Shown: piece by piece, positions 54,952 to 64,000 of the stretch
Position numbering within the stretch: the stretch's first letter is position 1
How the letters are laid out: each line of letters opens with the position of its first letter
DNA from: Diplonema japonicum
Taxonomy: Eukaryota > Euglenozoa > Diplonemea > Diplonemida > Diplonemidae
Assembly (NCBI GenBank): GCA_964019335.1
Contig: OZ025649.1
Location: 248,001 to 312,000, forward strand
Length of the DNA stretch: 64,000 nt
Direction of reading: 5' to 3'
The notes under the pieces: model-generated
Database searches by the model: none
What the model saw: the letters and a program-made list of their open reading frames with translations, nothing else
What the model was told of the DNA's origin: nothing
Program-made: the position numbers and the translations under genes

Positions 54952-55966
54952 TGCTTTTTTTTCCCTTCTTTTTTTTTCTTTTTTTTTCTTCTTCTTTTCT
55001 TCTTTTTTCTCCTCGCTCTTTTTTTTCCTTTTTTCGTTTTGAGTGGTTTGTGGCATCACTGCGGTACCTGCAGCCGAAACGGCAACACCACTGGTGGTAA
55101 GGAAATAGGCTAGGGTGTGTCCCTAACAGAGGGTATGTCAGGTGGCACACTCTAACCTATTTTCTTACCAAGGGGGTGTGAGGTATAAATAGGCCCAATA
55201 AATAAAAAAAAAAGGCACCGTTTCCGGTAACAAAGAAACCGCAGTCATACACCCATAGAATGTGCTTAGAAAGGTTGCACCATAGCAGTTTTTTTCTTCT
55301 TTTTTTTCTTCAGTGTTTTTCTCCAAGGGGGGGGCTGGGAGGGGTTTTTTTTTGTCATTTTTTGTGTTTGTGAAAGGAGAAAAAAAAAAACGCAACTTTT
55401 TTGGCTTTCCTAACCTGCCTACTGGTGCAGTTGATGTGGGCGTGCGTTCTCTGTTCTGACGCTAATCCTGACCCAACTGCAGCCGGCTTGGCCAATATGT
55501 GCTCGATAGGCTGATACGACAAAGGTCGCTAGGAACAGCTAGGAACCATTTTTTATTCAGAAGCTCATCGATAGATTTGGAGCTCAAAACAAAACCCGCC
55601 CCGATCCTGGAAAAAGCACTGTTCTTCAGCAACCCCCCCCCCAAAGAAAAAAACGGTTTTTTATTGTTATTTTCTTCACCACTGTTTCCTAGCTATTATC
55701 CTCCCCTCGTCCCCTCCTTTTTCTTTTCCCTGAAGGTCAGTGAGCTGACCAGTAGGACCTTTCCAAACCTAACATCATAGCCATTGTCTGTTCTTGATTT
55801 TATATTGTCGCTGCGTTCCTGTTCCCTGTTCTCTGTACTTACTTCCTGTCTCCCCCTTATTTATTGTGAGTCTTGATTCTTACCCCTCACTCTGGTTCTT
55901 AAAGAACATCTTACGTATTTCTTTTCTTTGTCCTTGCAGCACTCCATCACAGGGGATGACAGCAAC
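54952..55966 (+). other. Spacer with a strong hairpin and T-rich tracts
   Basis: No protein gene is seen. It contains T-rich DNA, a 25-bp stem hairpin at 55095-55170, an 8-bp TGCAGTTG/CAACTGCA inverted pair near 55418-55484, a nested hairpin AAGGTC...GACCTT near 55733-55762, and a polypyrimidine tract ending CCTTGCAG at 55939, which precedes the next start by 27 nt. Confidence 0.45.
55095..55170. other. Intergenic long hairpin, possible structured RNA or MITE remnant
   Basis: Bases 55095-55119 pair with 55146-55170: 25 pairs with two G-T pairs and one mismatch, around a 26-nt loop. The arms begin TGGTAAGGAAATAGG and end CCTATTTTCTTACCA. Compensating G-T pairs would fit selection on RNA structure, but a worn foldback element would look similar. 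Confidence 0.5.
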
Positions 55967-58885
55967 ATGTCAGGCCTTGAGGACACAATGCTCTCTGCGG
56001 ATGATGGTGTCCCGCAGCTTCTGAAGGCCCTGCAAGGGGGTGTGGAACATGAAGACGAGCCTGGATCGTGGGAGCCAGTGGAGGGCTTTCGTATTGGGTT
56101 GGAAGGGGCAGAGGTGGAGGAGGTACTTAGTGGGATCCGGCTGGCCACAGTCGAGTCTCCAGACAGTCTTTTTAATCATCGAAAAACGCTGAAAGCGATC
56201 GAACAACAGGTCAGGAATGTAGCCCCCCCTGCAGACGAGCCACTGCAACATGACACTGCGCTCACGCGTAAGGTGCGGGCTGGACTGAGCCAACTGAACC
56301 TTCCCTCTGGGATGCCGCCCCATGGAGAGCCTGTCTCCGGTATCTCTGATGTTCTTCCAGAACTGTTGAAGAGGAAGTTCACTGTCGTGCGAGCCCCCCA
56401 CACCACTGTCCACCAGCAAGTGGAACACCACAGCTACAAGCACAACGACCGAGTGGTTGGTCTGATGAAAAACTTACTCGGCTCTGAGGCTGCTGTGGCT
56501 CGTAACGAAGTGTTATCTACCCCGCACATCCCTGGCCCACTGCCTGCCCGCCCACTTCCCACAAAGCTCTACACCGTCTCGGACCATTCCTCTGTTCATA
56601 AGCAGCCCGAACCCGTCGCAACTGCCTTTAACCTGCCGCCACCCCTAGCCCCTTCCCTTGACGTGGTCACCTCTGAGTCGTTATTAGTGAAAAAGGGACC
56701 ACCAGAGGTACAGCAAGCACTTCAACCAGCTCCCCAACAGCAACAGCAACAGCACACAGTGTTCATCAAAGCTGAACCACAGGAGGTAAGGGTTGTGCAG
56801 GAGCAACAGGTATCTGCACCCGACCAGGGGCTGGCGGACCTTGTACATATTTTGAAAGACATTTCTGGGAAGCTCGATGTGACGAAGCGAGAGGGTGGTG
56901 AGACGAGAAAGCGAGCGAAGCGGAGCCTGACGGCAGGTGTGGGAGTGCTGCGGAGGTTGAGTATTACAAGGTTGCTACAAAGGTACTACCTCAAGCTAAG
57001 GACTTGGTCAAGAAAACCCTCGGAAAGCGTGGTGCAGACTGCAGGCGAGGTGCGTCGGAGGAACAGAGGGAACGTCAAGCAGTTCGTGTACATGCTGAAA
57101 CTGGAAGGAGACAGGAGGACGCTGCGGCAGTTCTTCACAAAGCTTGTGAGATGGGCAGGGTGGCGGCTGGCAGGGAAAAAAAACTTTAGAGAAAAGCTGA
57201 GGATATCTGTGGTGCTGCGAAAGGCTTCCGAACGCCTGGTGCGGAGTAGGTACTATGCAAAGGTACGGGGCTTCCGAAGGCCTGGGAAGCGCGTTGAAGC
57301 ACTGCTGAGAGATCACAGGAACATGACAGAAGCAGGAACACAGCACACCACGAACCCCATCACACATCGCACAGTACATGCACCGAACACACTGAGGCGG
57401 ACAGGACAGGGTCTGCTAAACAAGCATGGTACCGGCCCTATTCCTGTTACCAGAACTGGCGACGGAGGACATAAGATGCTCAGCGGCTTCATGGTGACAA
57501 AGCCCGATGCCGACCACCCGTACTTCGATCAGGAAGAGGCTGTTGCAGCTGAAGAAAAGCAAGACTTGTACCAGTCGCAACAACCCCCGTCGCAGGATTT
57601 TGTGGAGCACACTACCGCCACCACTACCACTACTACCACCACTGATATTGTTTACGAAATGCTTGCGCAGCAAGTAGTCACAGGTGTTGTGAAGCGACGT
57701 CTGAACGTGAGAACTCCTTTAAAAGTGAATGCACCCAGCGCAGGGGTGCCATCTAACCAGAAGATGTCCAACCTGAAGATCGAGCAGTACATCGAACACC
57801 ACAACGCTGTGAACGCATCTACACTAAGCCACAAAGAGGTCAAGGACGCTGCCAGGAAGGTCCTTACAAACTATGTATTAGAGAAACGTCGGGGCACTGC
57901 CATGCGCAATGCTTTGCTGTCCAGTGCACCGGCAGCGCTTGCTGCAGTCGTCGTCGCGTGCTATCCTGTGGAGATTGAGAAAAGTGAGGGGAGTTTTGCA
58001 AGAATGCACAGTTCTCTGAAGGTAGAGGAGCTGTTCCTCACCATGATGCAAAAGTGGACTGAGAACGAGAAGACGCTCAAAAAGCTAGAAAGCGAAGAGA
58101 CAGCGCAGCGGTGTGCAGTTGCTTCTGAAGTTTGTGAGTTTCATGAATTTCTTGCTAGACTAGCTCTTTACAGGAGTCAAGCAGGCAAGCAGCAGAATTT
58201 GCGCAAGCAGTTCTTACACGACACCGAGCTGGTCCATAGGCGGAGCATTGTGCTCCTCTACGCGAGGGCATGGGACAACATGTGGTCGAGTTTCATCACA
58301 TCTACTACTAAGCAGCTGCTGATGCTATCAAAAACCAAAACCCTTCCAGCGGAAGCGTACAGGTCTCACGGGAGTCTGAGAAGGAGTGAAACAGCTCAGC
58401 CAGCATCAGTCGCAGGAGTGGCCGCCTCGCCCCATAGATGGCCCGAGGAGCTGCGAATGTATTATCGGAACGAGGACCACGTCGTTGTTGAGGATGTGAA
58501 GCTGAACCTGCGTGTGGAGGATGCGGCACCTGTCCCTGAGGAGGTGAAAATCAACTTGCGAGACGAAGACAAGATGGAAGCACCGCCTGTAGAGGACGTC
58601 CCGGTGCGGTACCGTGAGCAGCAATACCCAACACTGCCCTTGCAAGGTCCCATGGTCACTAGTGTGCCCGACCCTAGAATATCCCGGCTTGTCACTGATT
58701 GGTTTCAAGGACTGCCCCGCAACCCGACCCAAGTGCCCTCTGTGACTACAACACGTACGCAGCCATCCTCTCCCCCTGCACGCTCAGACACCAAGACCTC
58801 GATCAGCACAGCAGTCCCCTCCGACAAGCGGGAGTCCGAGACAACAGTGTCGGGCACGAGCTACACTGCATCACAAGGCGTGTAG
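55967..58885 (+). CDS. Unknown protein with basic aromatic helical repeats
   Basis: A single exon of 972 residues; the ATG at 55967 follows CCTTGCAG at 55939. No family is recognised with confidence. Residues ~1-310 are acidic and Pro/Gln-rich. Around nt 56935-57300 three spaced segments share a basic, aromatic helix pattern: ITRLLQRYYLKLRTWSRK, LRQFFTKLVRWAGWR and ASERLVRSRYYAKVRGFRR. This spacing and composition recall Sfi1-type centrin-binding repeats, which is a tentative comparison. A helical middle part (about nt 57820-58330) and a Pro/Glu-rich tail with two related segments, VKLNLRVEDAAPVPEE and VKINLRDEDKMEAPPVE, complete it. It could be a cytoskeletal or basal-body component (inference). 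Confidence 0.82.
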   Translation: MSGLEDTMLSADDGVPQLLKALQGGVEHEDEPGSWEPVEGFRIGLEGAEVEEVLSGIRLATVESPDSLFNHRKTLKAIEQQVRNVAPPADEPLQHDTALTRKVRAGLSQLNLPSGMPPHGEPVSGISDVLPELLKRKFTVVRAPHTTVHQQVEHHSYKHNDRVVGLMKNLLGSEAAVARNEVLSTPHIPGPLPARPLPTKLYTVSDHSSVHKQPEPVATAFNLPPPLAPSLDVVTSESLLVKKGPPEVQQALQPAPQQQQQQHTVFIKAEPQEVRVVQEQQVSAPDQGLADLVHILKDISGKLDVTKREGGETRKRAKRSLTAGVGVLRRLSITRLLQRYYLKLRTWSRKPSESVVQTAGEVRRRNRGNVKQFVYMLKLEGDRRTLRQFFTKLVRWAGWRLAGKKNFREKLRISVVLRKASERLVRSRYYAKVRGFRRPGKRVEALLRDHRNMTEAGTQHTTNPITHRTVHAPNTLRRTGQGLLNKHGTGPIPVTRTGDGGHKMLSGFMVTKPDADHPYFDQEEAVAAEEKQDLYQSQQPPSQDFVEHTTATTTTTTTTDIVYEMLAQQVVTGVVKRRLNVRTPLKVNAPSAGVPSNQKMSNLKIEQYIEHHNAVNASTLSHKEVKDAARKVLTNYVLEKRRGTAMRNALLSSAPAALAAVVVACYPVEIEKSEGSFARMHSSLKVEELFLTMMQKWTENEKTLKKLESEETAQRCAVASEVCEFHEFLARLALYRSQAGKQQNLRKQFLHDTELVHRRSIVLLYARAWDNMWSSFITSTTKQLLMLSKTKTLPAEAYRSHGSLRRSETAQPASVAGVAASPHRWPEELRMYYRNEDHVVVEDVKLNLRVEDAAPVPEEVKINLRDEDKMEAPPVEDVPVRYREQQYPTLPLQGPMVTSVPDPRISRLVTDWFQGLPRNPTQVPSVTTTRTQPSSPPARSDTKTSISTAVPSDKRESETTVSGTSYTASQGV

Positions 58886-58987
58886 GGATGCTTTAGTTCC
58901 CGTCAGCAGCCTCATTTTTATTGTTACGTCCACATGAAACATCTCACACAGGCTATCACTAATCTTTAAAAAAACCCAAATACTAAA

Positions 58988-60199
58988 ATGTCGTCCCCCG
59001 TCACTGGTACTACTGGCACCCAGGGTGTGAAGTCCGGCATGGCCGTCATGATGAAGGGTGGTGTGATCATGGACGTGACCACCCCCGAGCAGGCCAAGAT
59101 CGCTGAGAGCGCTGGTGCCGTCGCCGTCATGGCGCTTGAGAGGATCCCCGCTGACATCAGGAAGGACGGTGGTGTGGCTAGGATGAGCGACCCCTGCATG
59201 ATCAAGGGGATCATGGAGGCCGTGACCATCCCTGTCATGGCCAAGGCCAGGATCGGCCACTTCGCCGAGGCGCAGGTGCTGCAGACCCTTGGGATCGACT
59301 ACATTGACGAGAGCGAGGTGCTGACCGTGGCCGACGAGGAGAACCACATCAACAAGAAGAAGTTCACCGTCCCCTTCGTGTGCGGTGCCAGGAACCTTGG
59401 CGAGTCGCTCAGGCGTATTGCCGAGGGTGCCACCATGATCCGTATGAAGGGCGAGGCCGGGACTGGTAACGTTGTGGAGGCTGTCCGCCACTGCAGGGCC
59501 ATCCAGAGGGAGTGCAGGAGGCTCAAGACCATGGACGAGGACGAGATGTTCACCTACGCCAGGGACATCCAGGCTCCCTTGGAGCTTGTCCAGAAGACCG
59601 CTGAGCTCGGCAGGCTGCCCGCCGTGACCTTCGCGGCTGGTGGTCTTGCTACCCCCGCTGACGTGTCCCTCCTCATGCAGCTCGGTATGTGCAACACTAC
59701 ACTACACTACACTACACTACACTACACTACACTACACTACACTACACTACACTACACTACACTACACTACACTACACTACACTACACTACACTACACTAC
59801 ACTACACTACACTACACTACACTACACTACACTACACTACACTACACTACACTACACTACACTACACTACACCACACCACACCACACCACTACCATACAC
59901 CTTTTACAGGCTGCGACGGTGTTTTCGTTGGGTCCGGTATCTTCGCCTCTGGCAACCCCGAGAAGCGTGCCCGTGCCATCGTATGTCAGAAGGGGACGGG
60001 ATGTAAAATAAAATACAGGTCGAGGCATGCACTTACTTCAAGGACGCTGAGAAGATTGCTAAGGTTTCCGAGAACCTGGTATGTTTTGAAAATAGATGGG
60101 AACGAGGAAAAATATTTTTTTTCTTTTTAGGGCGCCCCCATGGTGGGTCTGACCATGGACACCCCCGGGATGATCAAGTTCGCGGAGAGGTCCGAATAG
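58988..60199 (+). CDS. PDX1: Pyridoxal 5'-phosphate synthase PdxS/PDX1 (SNZ)
   Basis: Exons are 58988-59684, 59910-59980, 60019-60078 and 60131-60199, giving 298 residues, normal for PDX1. With the PdxT/SNO glutaminase it makes vitamin B6 from ribose 5-phosphate, glyceraldehyde 3-phosphate and glutamine. Active-site residues are in register: Asp29 in GGVIMDV, Lys86 in VMAKARIGH (Schiff base to ribose phosphate), and Lys154 just before the phosphate-binding [15 protein letters not shown] and VSENLG are also typical. Intron 1 is 225 nt and mostly an ACTAC array; introns 2 and 3 are 38 and 52 nt. Codon use is very biased (GGT, GTG, ATC, AAG, CTC/CTT), which suggests high expression. No PdxT gene is in the window. 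Confidence 0.98.
59696..59890 (+). repeat. (ACTAC)n microsatellite inside a PDX1 intron
   Basis: Thirty-five exact ACTAC units (59696-59870) are followed by four ACCAC units. The array makes up most of the 225-nt intron 59685-59909. It ends before ACCTTTTACAG, a normal acceptor. Confidence 0.96.
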
Positions 60200-60201
60200 G
60201 G

Positions 60202-60232
<31 letters not shown>

Positions 60233-60686
60233 TGATTGAAAAAAGAAAAAAAAATAATGGAAGAGCTGGTGAAGAAGAAGAAGGAAGGGGAATGGAAAAA
60301 AAAAAATAAAAAAAGAAAAAGGATGACTAATTGTGTGGTACAGTTCTCATGCGCGCGCCTTTGAAAAAAATCTTTTTTTTTTTTGTGATTATTCTTTTTC
60401 TTGTTCTCGTTCGGCTTCTTCTTACTGGTTTTTTTTCCCGTTTTTTTCTTCTTCTGATGTCTTCTTTCATTTTTTCATTAGTTTTATCTATTTTTTTTCT
60501 TATTTTTTTTTCCTTAATATTTTCTCAGTCACGATAGGAGTGTTCCAAAGGAAATAACTTTTATAACAAAATTAACTGAAGACAACAACGAAGGGAGCTA
60601 TTACCTTATTGCGGGCGATGCTTCACGGGTTGAACAAAAAGAAATTTACTTTATAAAAAAAAAAAAAAAAAAAGGAAAGTCTCGCC

Positions 60687-60725
<39 letters not shown>

Positions 60726-61501
60726 GTTTAAAAAATATGCTTTACCTAAAGAAGAATAGAAGGCTGCTGCCCTGTTCTTTTTCTTTTTTTCTTTTCTATT
60801 TTGAAAACAAAAATTCGGCAGCCATTTCTTTTTCTGGGGTAATAAAGAAGGGGAAATTATAAAAAAAAATCTTAAAAATTTCGAGGGGGGAAAAAAAGGA
60901 GCCACCTATTCTCAGCAATCTAGTAAAGAGATTTCACATGGTCAAAAGCAATTCAGAGACAAGGAAAAGAGAGAAAAGAAGGGGGGAAAAAAAAGAAATG
61001 TGCGCAAGGATATCGAGAAGTATAACGTTGCTGCTCTCCTTCTGTTTGTTTCTTCGTTTCCCCCCCCCCCCCCCTTCCTTTTCCTCTTTGCAATCTCCCT
61101 AGGGCCTTTTTTTAAAAAAGAAATAGAGACTTTCAGAAGAAAAAAATATCGTCATCACGCAGACAGTCATTGAATTAATACTTTCATTTTTTTTTTTTTT
61201 TTTGGGAGGGGAAGGTGGAGAAAGTTGTAAAGTTGTAAAATCTCACTTCATCACCTTACAACAAGACACAGACAAGGGCCCACAGGTGCTGTCTCACGCA
61301 TACGCGGAATTACGCATTTGGGTATTCCACTCTTCCCCCCCCCCCTTTTTTTCTTTATCTTTTCCCTCCTTTTTTTCTTTCTCTTTCCTTTCTCTTTTGT
61401 TTCCCATCTTTCCCCCCCCTTTCCCCCCCCCCCCCCCTTTCTTTTAACTTTTTAAAAGAACATTTTTTTTCTTTTCAACCCACCTAAACAACAAAAAGGG
61501 G
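60200..61501 (+). other. Long homopolymer-rich spacer
   Basis: No gene is called. It holds A-runs (about 60204-60230, 60654-60674, 60690-60724), T-rich DNA (60370-60520), C-runs (near 61061-61073 and 61420-61437), and one isolated open stretch near 61236-61335 without an ATG. A pyrimidine-rich tract precedes the last gene. Confidence 0.45.
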
Positions 61502-64000
61502 ATGACAAGCGTTAAAAAGAAGCTTCTCCTGCAGCTTCGCGAAGAAGTACAACCAGCAGCACCTTTTCGGCCCACCCCTGCCCAGGATGCTCGAGAACGA
61601 CGTGGGGCCTCGCTGATAGACACAGCCAGGCTAAGGTTAGCAGAAGGCGACACTTCTGGAATCGACTGTGAGGCTTACGACATACTAAAGCAACAGCGGC
61701 AATGGGCTGTACTCAAACAGGAAAAGCGAGATTGTGAAAAAGCTCTTGAAGACCTGCAGCTGCGACACGACGTCCTGCAAGGACAATGCACCTCCAGAAA
61801 AGAGCTTCTAAAGTACCTTGCAGGGACCTTACAGCAGGACAGTGTGCACAACATGATACAAGTCCGTGGGCAAGAGTATGAAGACTGGGTGCTCTCCTTC
61901 CTCAACTGGAGCCGGTTGAAGAAGCTCCTCCAGCTCAGTGGGGTGGACGCAGGTCGTCAAGATGCAGGGCACCGAGCAACTGAGAACGGTATGCGTGCAG
62001 CGCTCGCCACCTCCAACGCCATCGAGACTTACAAGAAAGAGATCCTTGCCAAAGAGCAAAAGCTGCAACAAGAACTCCAAACCACAGCAAGTCTCAAAAA
62101 GACCATCGAGCAGCTCCAAGCAGAAGTCACCCGCCTTACTGCCGCACCCGAGCCCCAGTCAGTCCTTGCCCCACATTCACAATCGCTGAGGCCGCACACC
62201 CCCAGGAACAAAGAACTCAATACATGCAAAGAACAACTCGCCGATCTCATGGCAGAAATGAGCACCCTCCGTGAGGAGCTCGCCAGCACTGAGACGGAGC
62301 GAGACTACGTCGAGAAGGAGCTCGCTGCGCTGCGGGTGTCCATCAAGACGGACATACAAAACGTCATGCGGCAGCACACCGAACTGTATGAATCGGAGGC
62401 AACATCGGTGCGTGACAGGTATCACTCAGAAATCGAGAGCCTGACGCATGCCTTGCGCAAGGTCACCGACGAGAGGGATGTGTTGTTGGAGGCTAAAAAA
62501 GCTGCAGAAGCAGCGGCTTCTTCTGCAGAACCCGTCACCCAGCCGCTCAGTTATATCCCGCAGGCTACTGACACACACCTCAGCAAGATGGCAGTGATGC
62601 TACTTGAGGCGACAGCTGAGAAGGAACAACTGCTGAAGAGTGGTGCTGTGGGCAGTATGCAAATTGACAAGATTGTGGTTGCCCAGGAAGGTACAGTGCG
62701 ACAAGTGATGGAAGCGGTCAGCGGGATGGCACAAGGCATGGTGCAGGGCCTTGTGGGCACCATGTGCAAGACCATACTGCGCGAGGTCAGTTTGTCGAGG
62801 AGGCTGCTGCAGACGGAGCACACGCCGGAAGTGAACAACCACAATGCACAGCGGCGGAAGACAAAGTTCAAGAAACTCAGCAGCAAGAGCTCAGTGAACC
62901 AGCTGAGCAAGCTGGTATCCCGGACAATGGCAGAGCTCGCTGAGTCTAAGCAGGTAAGTACCCAGACCCTCCCCATGCCCAATCCTGTGATGGACGTGCT
63001 GGAAGATGAGCTTTGCGACGTGAAAGGACAGCTGAAGGAAACTACAGTGATACTCAAAGACACTCAGGCCGTATCTGAGAAGCTTGCAATAGATCTGCAG
63101 CTAAAGCAAAATGAGGCAGAAGACGTACGATACGAAGTGAAAGATCTAGAAGAGGCGCTGAAGTCCTTGAAGTCTGACTACAATAAGGTTCTCATGCGTG
63201 TAACTGTAAAGAAGCAGAACAAAGAGTGCACAGCTGCCCCGGTAACAGTAAATATGAGGCAGCAGACAGAAAAGTGCGCCATGGTCAACAGTGGGGTGAT
63301 GTGCTGCCCGGATGTCAAGCACAAAGGTTGTGGTGGTGTAGCCTACACAATGAAGCACTGCGCAGTACAAGTCGACGCAGGCATGACACCGATGAGCATA
63401 GCTGCAACAGAGCCGCTGGCTTTGTATGCAGCAAAGGGGATCCAAACTGAGCAAGAACATACACCACCTTCGTTGTGTCCTAGTTGCAGTAATGCCATGT
63501 GTGATGCTGATGCTGATGCTGATGCTAATGGTATTGATAATGGAATTGCTAATGCTAATGCTGATACCGGTGCTGTGGGCATTTCTACAGCGCCACGCCT
63601 TGCAAGGCATGTGAAGAAGGTGCTTGATGCCACACGCCTCACGAATTATGCGAACTCGCAAAAGGTGGCCATCATCAATTTCGACAATGTGTTTGTGAGG
63701 GGCAAAGAAAAAGAGATCGGGGGTCCCAGGGGGAGCCCTAGGGGAAGCCCGAGGACCCCGAAAAATATTCGTTTGGAGAACGCACAAGAGGAAAAAACAG
63801 GGCACAACGAGGAGCACGACAGGGAGCACATCAAGACACCGATTGACATTGACGAGACGAGCAACTGTACATCGCCAAGGAGAGCGGCACATGAAGTGGA
63901 GCAGAGGGATGTGTCACCGCCACCACCGAGGGAAAGGAACGCTCAGGTTGGATATGACCATGGATCGCCGTCACACCGAGCCCAGAGAGCGGACATGGTG
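61502..64000 (+). CDS. Large coiled-coil protein, 3' partial
   Basis: From the ATG at 61502 the frame is open for 833 codons to the last base of the window, so the stop lies beyond it. The family is not recognised. Residues ~1-120 are mixed helices with Trp- and Leu-rich turns (YEDWVLSFLNWSRLKKLL). Coiled coil spans roughly 175-370 and 490-560. From about 575 there is a Cys/His-containing stretch (MCCPDVKHKGCGG, LCPSCSNAMC) that might bind metal, followed by an Asp/Ala and Asn/Ala repeat near nt 63510-63560 and a PRGSPRGSPRTP motif near nt 63725-63760. The tail is Pro/Arg/Glu-rich. A structural or cytoskeletal role is plausible but not shown. Confidence 0.87.
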   Translation, partial: MTSVKKKLLLQLREEVQPAAPFRPTPAQDARERRGASLIDTARLRLAEGDTSGIDCEAYDILKQQRQWAVLKQEKRDCEKALEDLQLRHDVLQGQCTSRKELLKYLAGTLQQDSVHNMIQVRGQEYEDWVLSFLNWSRLKKLLQLSGVDAGRQDAGHRATENGMRAALATSNAIETYKKEILAKEQKLQQELQTTASLKKTIEQLQAEVTRLTAAPEPQSVLAPHSQSLRPHTPRNKELNTCKEQLADLMAEMSTLREELASTETERDYVEKELAALRVSIKTDIQNVMRQHTELYESEATSVRDRYHSEIESLTHALRKVTDERDVLLEAKKAAEAAASSAEPVTQPLSYIPQATDTHLSKMAVMLLEATAEKEQLLKSGAVGSMQIDKIVVAQEGTVRQVMEAVSGMAQGMVQGLVGTMCKTILREVSLSRRLLQTEHTPEVNNHNAQRRKTKFKKLSSKSSVNQLSKLVSRTMAELAESKQVSTQTLPMPNPVMDVLEDELCDVKGQLKETTVILKDTQAVSEKLAIDLQLKQNEAEDVRYEVKDLEEALKSLKSDYNKVLMRVTVKKQNKECTAAPVTVNMRQQTEKCAMVNSGVMCCPDVKHKGCGGVAYTMKHCAVQVDAGMTPMSIAATEPLALYAAKGIQTEQEHTPPSLCPSCSNAMCDADADADANGIDNGIANANADTGAVGISTAPRLARHVKKVLDATRLTNYANSQKVAIINFDNVFVRGKEKEIGGPRGSPRGSPRTPKNIRLENAQEEKTGHNEEHDREHIKTPIDIDETSNCTSPRRAAHEVEQRDVSPPPPRERNAQVGYDHGSPSHRAQRADMV

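Noticed and set aside
59640-60011. Tandem pentamer array that could be taken for a CRISPR array or a repeat protein
   Set aside because: Units are 5 bp without spacers and lie inside a PDX1 intron whose removal restores the conserved protein.
61236-61335. Isolated coding-like stretch before the last gene
   Set aside because: No ATG, no splice sites I can support, and it runs into C- and T-rich spacer.

Overview
This window looks like eukaryotic nuclear DNA from a protist. Every gene I can support (20 protein-coding genes, one tentative small gene and one tRNA gene) lies on the + strand, packed head to tail. Coding DNA is balanced in composition and separated by 0.1-2 kb of homopolymer-rich spacer. 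Most start codons sit a short way downstream of a polypyrimidine tract followed by an AG, as expected for spliced-leader trans-splicing of a polycistronic transcript. Conventional GT-AG introns are also present, mostly 33-62 nt. One-way arrays with trans-splice-like acceptors plus cis-introns suggest Euglenozoa, most plausibly a diplonemid or euglenid, since kinetoplastids almost lack cis-introns. The lineage is an inference; no spliced-leader or rRNA gene is in the window.

Layout. 1-14269: 3' part of a gene for a giant protein (at least 4,719 residues) with thioredoxin/nucleoredoxin, DUF3638/DUF3645 ATPase-like, EF-hand and SPRY parts. 14830-19431: LRR plus RRM protein. 19537-20908: HMG-CoA lyase with a C-terminal EF-hand pair. 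21248-22675: acylated acidic protein of unknown role. 23074-23145: tRNA-His. 23187-25326: tail-anchored coiled-coil (golgin-like) protein. 25452-29252: AP-3 delta adaptin. 29998-31776: Gln-rich protein. 31953-32587: two adjacent MITE-like elements with TA ends. 33978-35351: Glu/Lys/Pro-repeat protein. 35462-39370: IPT/TIG-like ectodomain fused to a cystinosin-type PQ-loop transporter. 40036-40363: ribosomal protein eL43. 40494-41240: SNARE-like protein. 41866-42945: GT4 glycosyltransferase. 43085-43858: BAR protein. 44076-46315: methylmalonyl-CoA mutase. 46909-49035: unknown. 49211-50387: complex I NDUFA5-like subunit. 51059-52381: RCC1-like. 52867-54342: CUE-domain-like protein. 54580-54951: tentative small membrane protein. 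55967-58885: basic-repeat protein. 58988-60199: PDX1/SNZ pyridoxal phosphate synthase. 61502 to the right edge: open-ended coiled-coil protein.

The genes do not form one pathway, as expected where co-transcribed neighbours are not functionally grouped. Themes are mitochondrial metabolism (HMG-CoA lyase, methylmalonyl-CoA mutase, NDUFA5), endomembrane traffic (AP-3 delta, golgin-like, SNARE-like, BAR, cystinosin-like) and large lineage-specific scaffolds. The most notable observations are the two domain fusions, the concentration of very short introns toward the 3' ends of genes, introns made almost wholly of poly(A) or an ACTAC pentamer array, and the MITE pair.
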